Positions 1 to 6,747 of a DNA stretch of 10,247 nt are shown one piece after another. The position numbers were made by a program, and so were the translations under genes. The notes below the pieces were generated by a model. The model did no database searches and had not been told where the DNA came from. It was given only the letters and a program-made list of their open reading frames with translations. The first letter of the stretch is position 1. Every line of letters starts with the position of its first letter. The stretch comes from Clostridia bacterium (GTDB taxonomy: Bacteria; Bacillota; Clostridia; Peptostreptococcales; Anaerovoracaceae): the NCBI GenBank assembly GCA_024403215.1, contig JAKSSJ010000045.1, positions 1 to 10,247 on the forward strand, read 5' to 3'.

Positions 1-2
1 AT

Positions 3-1118
3 AACCAGACAGGAAGCACTGATCCTAATATCCATATCGGTATGATTTTAAGCGAGGCTTATTCGGATCTTACAGACCTTGATAAGATTAGATACGTTGA
101 TAAAGAAGATCCGCTTAAAACATTTAAGGCTATGGCTGCAGGAGAGAACTCAATTTCTGGCCACATAATTGTTCCTGGCTTTGCTGGTGGAACAGCAAAT
201 ACAGAATTTAATGTTCTTACTGGTATGCAAACAGAAATGCTTTCTGATTCAAATGCAACTGCATTTAGAATGTTCTCTACAAAGCAAGAGTCTGTGCTTA
301 GCGTTCTTAAAGAAGAAGGCTACAAGACAGACTTTATCCATCCTGGTCTTGATTGGTACTATAACAGAAAGAATGTTTACAAGCGTCTTGGGGCAGATAA
401 TATGCTCTTTGCAAAAGACATGGACGATATGTGGACTCATGGCGCTTGGGTTGCAGACGATTACGTTGCAGCACTTATCGAAAGACACTTCGAGGAAGCT
501 GTTGCTAATGGCGAATGGCTGTGCTCTATGAGCGTAACAATCCAAAACCACATGTCATATACAAGGCAAAAGTATTGGAATCAAGATTTTGATGACATGG
601 ATATTATGGCAACGCTTAGCAATGATGTCTATGATGCTCTTGGAATTTATTCTGTTGGCGTAAGAGATGCCAACAAGATGCTTAATAGGCTTAAAAAATA
701 TTTTGAAAAAACTGACGAGCCAGTGATGCTTGTATTCTTTGGAGATCATATGCCTTATCTTGGCGATGATAGAAAGGGATATAAAGAGCTTGGCATAGAT
801 TATGTATCTTCTGACGACCAGGGTAAACAGCTAATGATGTACGAGACACCGTATATCATTTGGTGCAATGAGGCTGGAGCAGAGGCTATTGATTTTGATA
901 ATAAGGTTAAGAGCTTAAAGCTTCCTGAGGATGGAATAATTCAGTCGTCATATCTTGGAGGTCTAGTCTTAGAGCTTTCAGGACACAGTCAGTCTAGCCC
1001 TTGGTTCTCATATCTTTGTGAAGCAAGAAAGAGCTTGCCTGTTACAAAGTTTGCAAGCGGCACAAATGATATGCTAGATAAGCTCGCTAAATGGACATAT
1101 TACAAGATTAAGCATTAG
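3..1118 (+). CDS. LTA-synthase-family phosphoglycerol transferase (sulfatase-like), 5' end outside window
   Basis: This is the extracellular catalytic domain of an LtaS-like enzyme, which in this family moves glycerol-phosphate from phosphatidylglycerol onto a lipoteichoic acid or related glycopolymer outside the membrane. The frame is open from base 3, before the first ATG at 42, and family proteins begin with several membrane helices, so the true start and membrane part lie upstream. Family marks are visible: a metal-binding Glu in SEAYSD (54-56), the nucleophile Thr in GGTANTEFNVLTG (192-194), a QNH motif typical of the substrate pocket, and the metal-binding Asp-His of FFGDHMPYLGDD (744-749). 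The end, with GHSQSSPWFSYL, also fits. The next gene starts 14 nt after the stop. LtaS proper cannot be told from other phosphoglycerol transferases or a generic sulfatase-like enzyme using this part alone. Confidence 0.9.
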   Translation, partial: NQTGSTDPNIHIGMILSEAYSDLTDLDKIRYVDKEDPLKTFKAMAAGENSISGHIIVPGFAGGTANTEFNVLTGMQTEMLSDSNATAFRMFSTKQESVLSVLKEEGYKTDFIHPGLDWYYNRKNVYKRLGADNMLFAKDMDDMWTHGAWVADDYVAALIERHFEEAVANGEWLCSMSVTIQNHMSYTRQKYWNQDFDDMDIMATLSNDVYDALGIYSVGVRDANKMLNRLKKYFEKTDEPVMLVFFGDHMPYLGDDRKGYKELGIDYVSSDDQGKQLMMYETPYIIWCNEAGAEAIDFDNKVKSLKLPEDGIIQSSYLGGLVLELSGHSQSSPWFSYLCEARKSLPVTKFASGTNDMLDKLAKWTYYKIKH

Positions 1119-1132
1119 AGGAGGAGCTTGGG

Positions 1133-2020
1133 ATGAAATATAAAAAGCTTATGGCTCTTCTGCTTGCAGCATTAATGTGCTTTTCTCTTGTTTCTTGCAA
1201 TAAAAAAGCTGGGGAAAAGGAAGGATATCTTGTAGAGGATCAGCTCAAAATCATAGAAGAGGTTGCAAATAAGGCGGGCTCTATGTGGGAGCTTATATGC
1301 AGGCTCTTTCCAGACTACGTAATCTTTAAAGATTTCAAAGGCAATTTTACGTATGAAAAGATAGATACTAGCCTTAAACAAAATACTTATGATTGGTCTT
1401 CTCTTGCTGGCACTTGGAAGGGTATGGACATCTCTTCTTATCAAGGAAAGATAGCGTGGGATAAGGTTAAGGCTTCTGGCATAGAATACGCAATCATAAG
1501 AGCTGGATATAGGGGCTATACAGAAGGAGTTCTAAAAGAGGATTCAAAATTTGAGGACAATATTAAAGGCGCTCTTGAAAATGATATAGCTGTTGGAGTC
1601 TATTTTGTAACTAAGGCTTTAACAGAGGAAGAGGGCAGAGAAGAAGCAAGGTACCTTATCGATATGATTAAACCGTATAAGATTACCTGGCCTGTAGTAA
1701 TAGATATAGAGCCTACAGCAAAGGCTGACGATAGGACAAGAGATTTGTCGGCAGAGCAAAGAACTAATAACGTAATAGCCTTTTGCGATGAAGTAAGAGA
1801 TGCAGGCTATACTCCAATGATATACGGAGGAGTTGGAACCTTTATGAAGTATCTCGAGTTTGACAGACTTGAGGATATAGAAAAATGGTTTGCTCAGTAC
1901 TTTAGAGAACCTTTCCTAAGATATGAGTTTGGTATTTGGCAGGCAACAGACGAAGGCTTTGTTGAAGGCATAAAAGGCAACGTAGATATAGACTATTCAA
2001 TCAAAAATTACGGAGAGTAA
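1133..2020 (+). CDS. lipoprotein GH25 muramidase (lysozyme-like)
   Basis: This 295-residue protein is predicted to cut the MurNAc-GlcNAc bond of peptidoglycan while anchored to the outer face of the membrane. It starts with a Lys-rich n-region and a hydrophobic stretch ending in lipobox LVSC, with Cys22 as the lipidated residue. Residues 23-94 are a charged spacer I do not recognise. The GH25 barrel runs from about 95 to 292: GMDISSYQG (Asp99) at the first strand, IIRAGYRGYTEG, the catalytic VIDIEPT with Asp191 and Glu193, and the closing GIWQATDEG and GNVDIDYS motifs. All expected acidic residues are present, so it should be active. AGGAGG (1119-1124) lies 8 nt before the ATG and fixes the start. 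It sits between an LtaS-like gene and murB, which suggests a role in wall remodelling rather than phage lysis; no holin or phage gene is nearby. Confidence 0.92.
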   Translation: MKYKKLMALLLAALMCFSLVSCNKKAGEKEGYLVEDQLKIIEEVANKAGSMWELICRLFPDYVIFKDFKGNFTYEKIDTSLKQNTYDWSSLAGTWKGMDISSYQGKIAWDKVKASGIEYAIIRAGYRGYTEGVLKEDSKFEDNIKGALENDIAVGVYFVTKALTEEEGREEARYLIDMIKPYKITWPVVIDIEPTAKADDRTRDLSAEQRTNNVIAFCDEVRDAGYTPMIYGGVGTFMKYLEFDRLEDIEKWFAQYFREPFLRYEFGIWQATDEGFVEGIKGNVDIDYSIKNYGE

Positions 2021-2033
2021 TTAGAAGGTCAAA

Positions 2034-2750
2034 ATGCTTAAGCAAATTGAGGCAAAACTTAATGAGGTTAAAACGAATCTTCCAGACAATGCGCAGTTTA
2101 AGGAATGGCTATTAAACAGTAATCTTTGGTCGTGGATATACTCTTGCTTTTTGGCGCAAGGACAAAATGTTTCAAAGCCTTGTATAGTAGATATGACAGA
2201 AGGCAAGCTAAGAGACGAAGCACCGCTGTCTTGCTACACCTTTGTTTTGGCTGTAAAGGATATTTACATGGATATGCAAAATGATATATCCATGCTTTCA
2301 GATCCATCTTTAAAACTATTTAAACGTTGGGCCAAGCTGTTTGGCTGCGAGGACTATAGACAGTCGAATCCAGTAATCTTTGAGTACGGCTTTGTACCTT
2401 GCCACTTTAGAATGATAGATGAGGAATTAGATGAGGCGTTTAGAAAATATGCATCATCAAGAGAAGATGGAATCAAGGCATCAGCAGATTTATTCCTAGA
2501 TATCATTAAGGCCTTCCCTTACGACGAAGAAACAGTTGATATGGCCTTTGTGGTTCTTATGTATTGTCTCCTTGAGCACGGCTATCCTCTTCCAGAGCTT
2601 GGTCTTACTGAAAGAGACTTTAATGCAATGATTTCCGAATGCATGAAAGAAAAAGATTATAGCAATTTTTATTCTCTGCTCGGCAGAAATATTTATAACA
2701 GATTAGATGCAATTTTACTTATAGAAAAGCAGGCAAACGAAATATTATGA
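2034..2750 (+). CDS. unrecognised 238-residue protein, possibly a degenerate Fic-like fold
   Basis: I do not recognise a family with certainty. The protein looks cytoplasmic: no signal peptide or membrane helix, mostly amphipathic helix, and several scattered cysteines. The C-terminal half looks like the core of a Fic domain. Residues 161-185 (FPYDEETVDMA through HGYP) have the same length and pattern as the Fic stretch HPFxxGNGRxx...GYP, and the helices before (about 146-160) and after (about 193-220) also fit. However, the catalytic His would be Phe161 and the GNGR loop would be ETVD, so AMPylation would not be expected. It starts 13 nt after the muramidase gene with a modest AGAAGG site (2023-2028). 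Its stop overlaps the murB start in ATGA (2747-2750), so translation of the two is probably coupled. Clostridia often carry hprK just upstream of murB, but this is not HprK. Confidence 0.8.
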   Translation: MLKQIEAKLNEVKTNLPDNAQFKEWLLNSNLWSWIYSCFLAQGQNVSKPCIVDMTEGKLRDEAPLSCYTFVLAVKDIYMDMQNDISMLSDPSLKLFKRWAKLFGCEDYRQSNPVIFEYGFVPCHFRMIDEELDEAFRKYASSREDGIKASADLFLDIIKAFPYDEETVDMAFVVLMYCLLEHGYPLPELGLTERDFNAMISECMKEKDYSNFYSLLGRNIYNRLDAILLIEKQANEIL

Positions 2751-3553
2751 AGTTAGATGTAAGACACAACGTACCATTAAAGGAACACTGCACATTTAAG
2801 ATTGGCGGAATGGCAGACAATTTTGTTGTGGTTAATACGGAAGAAGAGCTTTCCTTGGCAAAAGAAATGGATAGGCCATTTATTCTTGGAAATGGTTCTA
2901 ATATTTTATTTTCCGACCAAGGCTACAGAGGAACAATAATAAAGCTTGGAGCAGGCTTTTCTAAGATTGAAGTTGGAGAAGACTATATAGAAGCAGGAGC
3001 AGGCGCTCTTCTTAGCAAGGTGAGTAGTGCTGCAACAGATGCAGGACTTAGCGGACTTGAATTTGCTTATGGAATTCCTGGCAGCGTTGGCGGTGGAGTA
3101 TATATGAATGCCGGCGCTTATGATCATAGCCTTTCAGAATTATTTGATAACAAGGAAGGCTTTGGCTACAGGATGAGCCCATATAAGGCAAATAATGAAA
3201 TTGTTACTAAGGCTCGCTTTAATTTAATTCCAGCTGATAAAGAAAAAATTAAAAACCTTGTAAGAGACTACACTCTTAGAAGAACTTCAAAGCAGCCCCT
3301 CTCTTATCCATCTGCAGGAAGCTTTTTCAAAAGACCAGAGGGACATTTTGCTGGAAAGCTTATTGAAGATGCAGGCCTAAAAGGATATAAGGTTGGTGGC
3401 GCTCAGGTTTCTTTGATGCATGCAGGCTTTATAGTTAATACTGGCAATGCAAGTGCTGAAGATGTCAAAGCACTTATGAGACATGTTCAAATGGTTGTTA
3501 AAACAAAATTTGATGTTGACCTTATGCCAGATGTCATCATGATGGCGGAATAG
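2747..3553 (+). CDS. murB: UDP-N-acetylenolpyruvoylglucosamine reductase MurB (type II, shortened)
   Basis: MurB is the cytoplasmic FAD enzyme that uses NADPH to reduce UDP-GlcNAc-enolpyruvate to UDP-MurNAc, the second committed step of peptidoglycan synthesis. Visible FAD-domain motifs are FKIGG (17-21), ILGNGSNILFSD (46-57) and GIPGSVGGGVYMNAGAY (109-125). The substrate domain has YR at 141-142, YPSAGSFFKRP (187-197, catalytic Ser192), FAGKLIEDAGLKG and GGAQVS. At 268 residues it is shorter than the usual 290-310. Between GAY (125) and FGYR (142) about 16 residues of a beta-hairpin are missing, without breaking the frame. The catalytic Glu expected in the C-terminal PEV-type motif is Asp262 (MPDVIM). 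The start is the ATG overlapping the previous stop; only a weak site precedes it. Identity is sure; full activity is likely but not proven. Confidence 0.95.
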   Translation: MKLDVRHNVPLKEHCTFKIGGMADNFVVVNTEEELSLAKEMDRPFILGNGSNILFSDQGYRGTIIKLGAGFSKIEVGEDYIEAGAGALLSKVSSAATDAGLSGLEFAYGIPGSVGGGVYMNAGAYDHSLSELFDNKEGFGYRMSPYKANNEIVTKARFNLIPADKEKIKNLVRDYTLRRTSKQPLSYPSAGSFFKRPEGHFAGKLIEDAGLKGYKVGGAQVSLMHAGFIVNTGNASAEDVKALMRHVQMVVKTKFDVDLMPDVIMMAE

Positions 3554-3555
3554 AG

Positions 3556-4401
3556 ATGGAGTTAATGATAATCACGGGAATGTCAGGAGCCGGAAAATCT
3601 AATGCAGTCAATTGCATGGAAGACCTTGGCTACTACTGCGTAGATAATATGCCTCCAAAGCTTATTGATGACTTTCTTTTGCTCATCAATAAGACAGATG
3701 CGGGTTTTGATAAGTTTGCCTTTGTGGTTGATATTAGAGGCGGATTATTCTTTAACGATTTAAAAGATTGCCTGGGCGCTTTAGAAGCAAACGGTATAAG
3801 CTACAAGATAATGTTTCTTGAAGCATCAGATGAAGCCTTGGTTAGAAGATACAAGGAGACAAGAAGAGCTCACCCACTTGCTGCTGATGGTAACTTTGCC
3901 GAAGGAATTAGAAAAGAAAAAGAAAAGCTTGCCGCAGTAAGAAAGTCTGCAGACTTTGTTATTGATACCACAGACATAAAGGTTGCAGAGCTTAATAGCG
4001 AAATCAAAAGGCTTCTTGGTAATTCCGAAAAAGATAGTTTTGCTTTAACGGTTGAATCCTTTGGATTTAAAAATGGAATGCCTCAAGAAGCGGACTGGGT
4101 ACTCGATGTGAGGTTTTTAGCAAATCCATACTACGTGCCAAGCCTTAAAAACCTGACAGGCAAGAATAAGAAAATTCAAGATTACGTTCTTGGCTCTCCG
4201 CAGGCAAGAAGCTTTGCGGGAAGGGTAACAGGAATGGTATTAGATCTAATACCGTCCTACATAAGAGAAGGTAAATATCATTTAACTCTTGCAATAGGAT
4301 GCACTGGCGGCAGACATAGATCTGTTGTTATGGCAAATGAAATAGCAAAGCGCCTTGAAGAGACTGGAAGAAAAGTAACAGTTAAACATAGAGATATATA
4401 A
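3556..4401 (+). CDS. rapZ: RapZ/YvcJ-type P-loop nucleotide-binding protein
   Basis: This is a member of the RapZ (YvcJ, YhbJ) family. In Escherichia coli RapZ binds UDP-GlcN and guides RNase E to the sRNA GlmZ, controlling glucosamine-6-phosphate synthase; in Bacillus YvcJ is an NTPase linked to competence. The 281-residue length is normal. The Walker A is GMSGAGKS (8-15), followed by VDNMPP (29-34), VDIRGG (58-63) and ETRRAHPL (101-108). The C-terminal domain, which binds RNA or amino-sugar in known members, has DVRFLANPYYV (184-194), the phosphate-binding GCTGGRHRSV (248-257) and a terminal HRDI. It starts 2 nt after murB, with GGCGGA inside the murB end as a possible ribosome site, and its stop shares one base with whiA. 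The murB neighbour supports a link between amino-sugar supply and wall synthesis, though no GlmZ-like RNA was seen here. Confidence 0.96.
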   Translation: MELMIITGMSGAGKSNAVNCMEDLGYYCVDNMPPKLIDDFLLLINKTDAGFDKFAFVVDIRGGLFFNDLKDCLGALEANGISYKIMFLEASDEALVRRYKETRRAHPLAADGNFAEGIRKEKEKLAAVRKSADFVIDTTDIKVAELNSEIKRLLGNSEKDSFALTVESFGFKNGMPQEADWVLDVRFLANPYYVPSLKNLTGKNKKIQDYVLGSPQARSFAGRVTGMVLDLIPSYIREGKYHLTLAIGCTGGRHRSVVMANEIAKRLEETGRKVTVKHRDI

Positions 4402-5348
4402 TGTCGTTTACAGCTGATACAAAAAAAGAACTGACCACTTTGCAAGCTGATAAGAAATGCTGTCAGCTTGCTATGATAGCTGGCTTTATCAGATTCGCAG
4501 GAATAATAACCTACGGAAGTGATGGCCAGGGCATTAAAGTTCAAACAGATAACCCAGCTGTTGCAAGAGCCTATGTTAGTCTTATTAAAGACTACTTTGG
4601 TTCAAAGTCCGCTCTTACTGTTCTTGAGCCAGCAAAGCTTCAAAAATCTAGGCAGTATGAGCTTAGAATAACTCCAGATATGAACTCTGAAGGTATATTA
4701 AGAGAGCTTGGCATATTAAGCGTTAAAGAAGGCTTTAATATTATTAATCAGCATTTCTCTTCTGAAATCATAAAAAAGAGATGTTGCAAAAAAGCAATGC
4801 TAAGGGGAGTTTTTCTTGGCTGCGGAAGCGTAACAGATCCAAGGAAGGCTTATCATCTTGAAATGAGCTGCGACAGCAGCGAGGCGGCAGCAGATCTTTG
4901 CAAGCTAATAAATACCTTTGGTCTTAAGGCTAAGATTGCAACAAGAAGAGAAAAACAAGTTGTTTATATAAAAGACGGTGAACAAATAAAAGATTTCTTA
5001 GCTCTTATAGGTGCATCAGGTCAGTATTTTAAATACGATAATGCAATGATGACAAAAGAGATGAGAAATAACGCAAATAGAATCACTAATTGTGATAAAG
5101 CTAATGCGGATAGATCTGTTGCTGCAGCGCAAAAGCAGCTCGCAGATATTAAGCTCATTGAAGAAAAAAGAGGGCTTGATTATTTAAACCCAAAGTTAAA
5201 AGAAGCCGCAAGGCTTAGATTAGAACATTCAGAAATGACTTTAGATGAGCTCAAAGATTTATTTGAGCCGCCACTTACAAAGTCAGGACTTAATCATAGA
5301 TTAGCAAAAATATCAGAAATAGCAGCTGTTATACGAAAGGAGGGGTAG
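4401..5348 (+). CDS. whiA: WhiA, DNA-binding regulator of division and growth
   Basis: WhiA is found across Gram-positive bacteria. In Streptomyces it activates sporulation division genes; in Bacillus it binds DNA and affects Z-ring assembly and chromosome segregation. The 315 residues show the usual layout: an N-terminal LAGLIDADG-like pair of half-domains (about 20-215) with a degenerate RGVFLGCGSVTDP (135-147) and YHLEM; the signature MRNNANRITNCDKANADRS (221-239); and a C-terminal helix-turn-helix (about 262-303) with MTLDELKDLFEPPLTKSG and LNHRLAKI. The fold comes from homing endonucleases but family members have lost the nuclease residues. No good ribosome site precedes the ATG; its A is the last base of the rapZ stop (TAATG), so it probably depends on ribosomes finishing rapZ. 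In Bacillus, yvcK lies between these two genes; here it is absent. Confidence 0.97.
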   Translation: MSFTADTKKELTTLQADKKCCQLAMIAGFIRFAGIITYGSDGQGIKVQTDNPAVARAYVSLIKDYFGSKSALTVLEPAKLQKSRQYELRITPDMNSEGILRELGILSVKEGFNIINQHFSSEIIKKRCCKKAMLRGVFLGCGSVTDPRKAYHLEMSCDSSEAAADLCKLINTFGLKAKIATRREKQVVYIKDGEQIKDFLALIGASGQYFKYDNAMMTKEMRNNANRITNCDKANADRSVAAAQKQLADIKLIEEKRGLDYLNPKLKEAARLRLEHSEMTLDELKDLFEPPLTKSGLNHRLAKISEIAAVIRKEG

Positions 5349-5349
5349 C

Positions 5350-6738
5350 ATGCCAGAAAAGGAATTTAACCTCAAAGAAATAATAGAGATGATTCATAAC
5401 AAGCAATATAAATTGCTCAGAGAATTATTAGATTCTTTAAACCCGGCGGATATTGCTGAAATAATGGAATCCCTTCTTGATGACGAGGAGATTACCAAAG
5501 AGCAGCTTCCTAAATTCTTTAGGCTATTGCCGAAAGATCTTGCTGCGGATACCTTTGTAGAACTCAATAGCTCTATGCAAGAGCAACTCATTAGAGATCT
5601 TACTGATAAAGAACTTCAGTTTGTCTTAGATGATATGTTTGTCGATGATGCTGTAGACATCATTGAGGAAATGCCTGCAAACGTAGTAACTCGTATGCTT
5701 GCTAACGTTGATAGCCAGACGAGAAAGGATATTAACCAAATTTTAAAATATCCTGAAGACTCTGCGGGCTCTATCATGACAGTCGAATATGTTGATCTTC
5801 ATCCTAATCAAACAGTGCAGGATGCCTTTGATCACATAAGAAAGACTGGCCTTGAAAAGGAAACAATTTATATCTGCTATGTAACAGAGAAAAAGAAGCT
5901 CATAGGTATTTGTTCTGTAAGAGAACTGCTGCTTAATCCTTACGAAACTCTTATCAAGGACATAATGGAAGAAGACGTAATATCTGTAACAACAACAGAT
6001 GATAAGGAGTATGTAGCACAGGTGCTTGCTAAATACGACTTTACTGCTCTTCCTGTTGTAGATACAGATAACAGACTGGTGGGAATTGTAACAGTAGACG
6101 ATGCTTTAGACGTTTTAACAGAAGAGGCAACAGAGGATATCGAAAAGATGGCAGCTATCACTCCATCTGAACATCCTTATCTTAGATCTACGGTATTTGA
6201 GATTTGGAAGCAGAGAATTCCATGGCTACTTCTTCTCATGGTATCAGCAACCTTTACAGGACTTATCATTACTCACTTTGAAAATGCGCTAGCAGCTCAG
6301 GTAGCACTTACAGCCTTTATACCAATGATTATGGATACTGGCGGAAACTCAGGCTCTCAGGCAAGCGTAACTATTATTCGTGGTTTGTCTTTAGGAGATA
6401 TTGAGCTTGATGATGTAATAAAGGTTATCTGGAAAGAATTTAGAGTATCAATTCTTTGCGGAATTGCGCTTGCTATCGTTGCCTTTGGAAAGATTATGCT
6501 TGTTGATAATCTTATCATGCACAATAGTGACGTGACGGCATTTGTAGCATTGGTAGTAAGCTTAACACTTGTAATCACCGTGGTGATTGCAAAGTTTGTT
6601 GGATGCACACTTCCTTTGCTTGCTAAAAAGCTTGGCTTTGACCCTGCTGTTATGGCATCACCATTTATTACAACAATAGTTGATGCCCTGTCTTTAATGA
6701 TATACATGACATTAGCATCAATGCTTTTGAATCTATAG
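5350..6738 (+). CDS. mgtE: MgtE magnesium channel/transporter
   Basis: MgtE is a homodimeric Mg2+ channel of the inner membrane whose cytosolic part binds Mg2+ and closes the pore when the ion is plentiful. The 462 residues show all parts: an acidic helical N domain (about 15-133), CBS1 (about 138-198, starting SAGSIMTVEYVDL), CBS2 (about 203-260, ending GIVTVDDALDVL), the plug/connecting helix (about 262-287), and five membrane segments (about 288-309, 314-342, 366-388, 396-420 and 432-460). PMIMDTGGNSGSQAS (325-339) is the strongly conserved pore-region motif, and Asp445 in PFITTIVD corresponds to the pore-lining ion-selecting Asp. A very strong site, AAAGGAGGGG (5336-5345), sits inside the whiA end, 1 nt from the stop, so the gene is in the same operon and has no room for an M-box Mg riboswitch directly upstream. 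Control is probably through the protein itself. Confidence 0.97.
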   Translation: MPEKEFNLKEIIEMIHNKQYKLLRELLDSLNPADIAEIMESLLDDEEITKEQLPKFFRLLPKDLAADTFVELNSSMQEQLIRDLTDKELQFVLDDMFVDDAVDIIEEMPANVVTRMLANVDSQTRKDINQILKYPEDSAGSIMTVEYVDLHPNQTVQDAFDHIRKTGLEKETIYICYVTEKKKLIGICSVRELLLNPYETLIKDIMEEDVISVTTTDDKEYVAQVLAKYDFTALPVVDTDNRLVGIVTVDDALDVLTEEATEDIEKMAAITPSEHPYLRSTVFEIWKQRIPWLLLLMVSATFTGLIITHFENALAAQVALTAFIPMIMDTGGNSGSQASVTIIRGLSLGDIELDDVIKVIWKEFRVSILCGIALAIVAFGKIMLVDNLIMHNSDVTAFVALVVSLTLVITVVIAKFVGCTLPLLAKKLGFDPAVMASPFITTIVDALSLMIYMTLASMLLNL

Positions 6739-6747
6739 AGAAGTAAT

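Noticed and set aside
1133..2020. GH25 muramidase as a prophage endolysin
   Set aside because: It has a lipobox, lies in a wall-synthesis operon and has no phage neighbours.
5300..5350. M-box magnesium riboswitch before mgtE
   Set aside because: mgtE starts 1 nt after the whiA stop and the preceding sequence is whiA coding; there is no leader to hold the structure.
6575..6591. AATCACC/GGTGATT inverted repeat inside mgtE
   Set aside because: It encodes part of a hydrophobic membrane helix (ITVV region) and is most likely a by-product of the codons.
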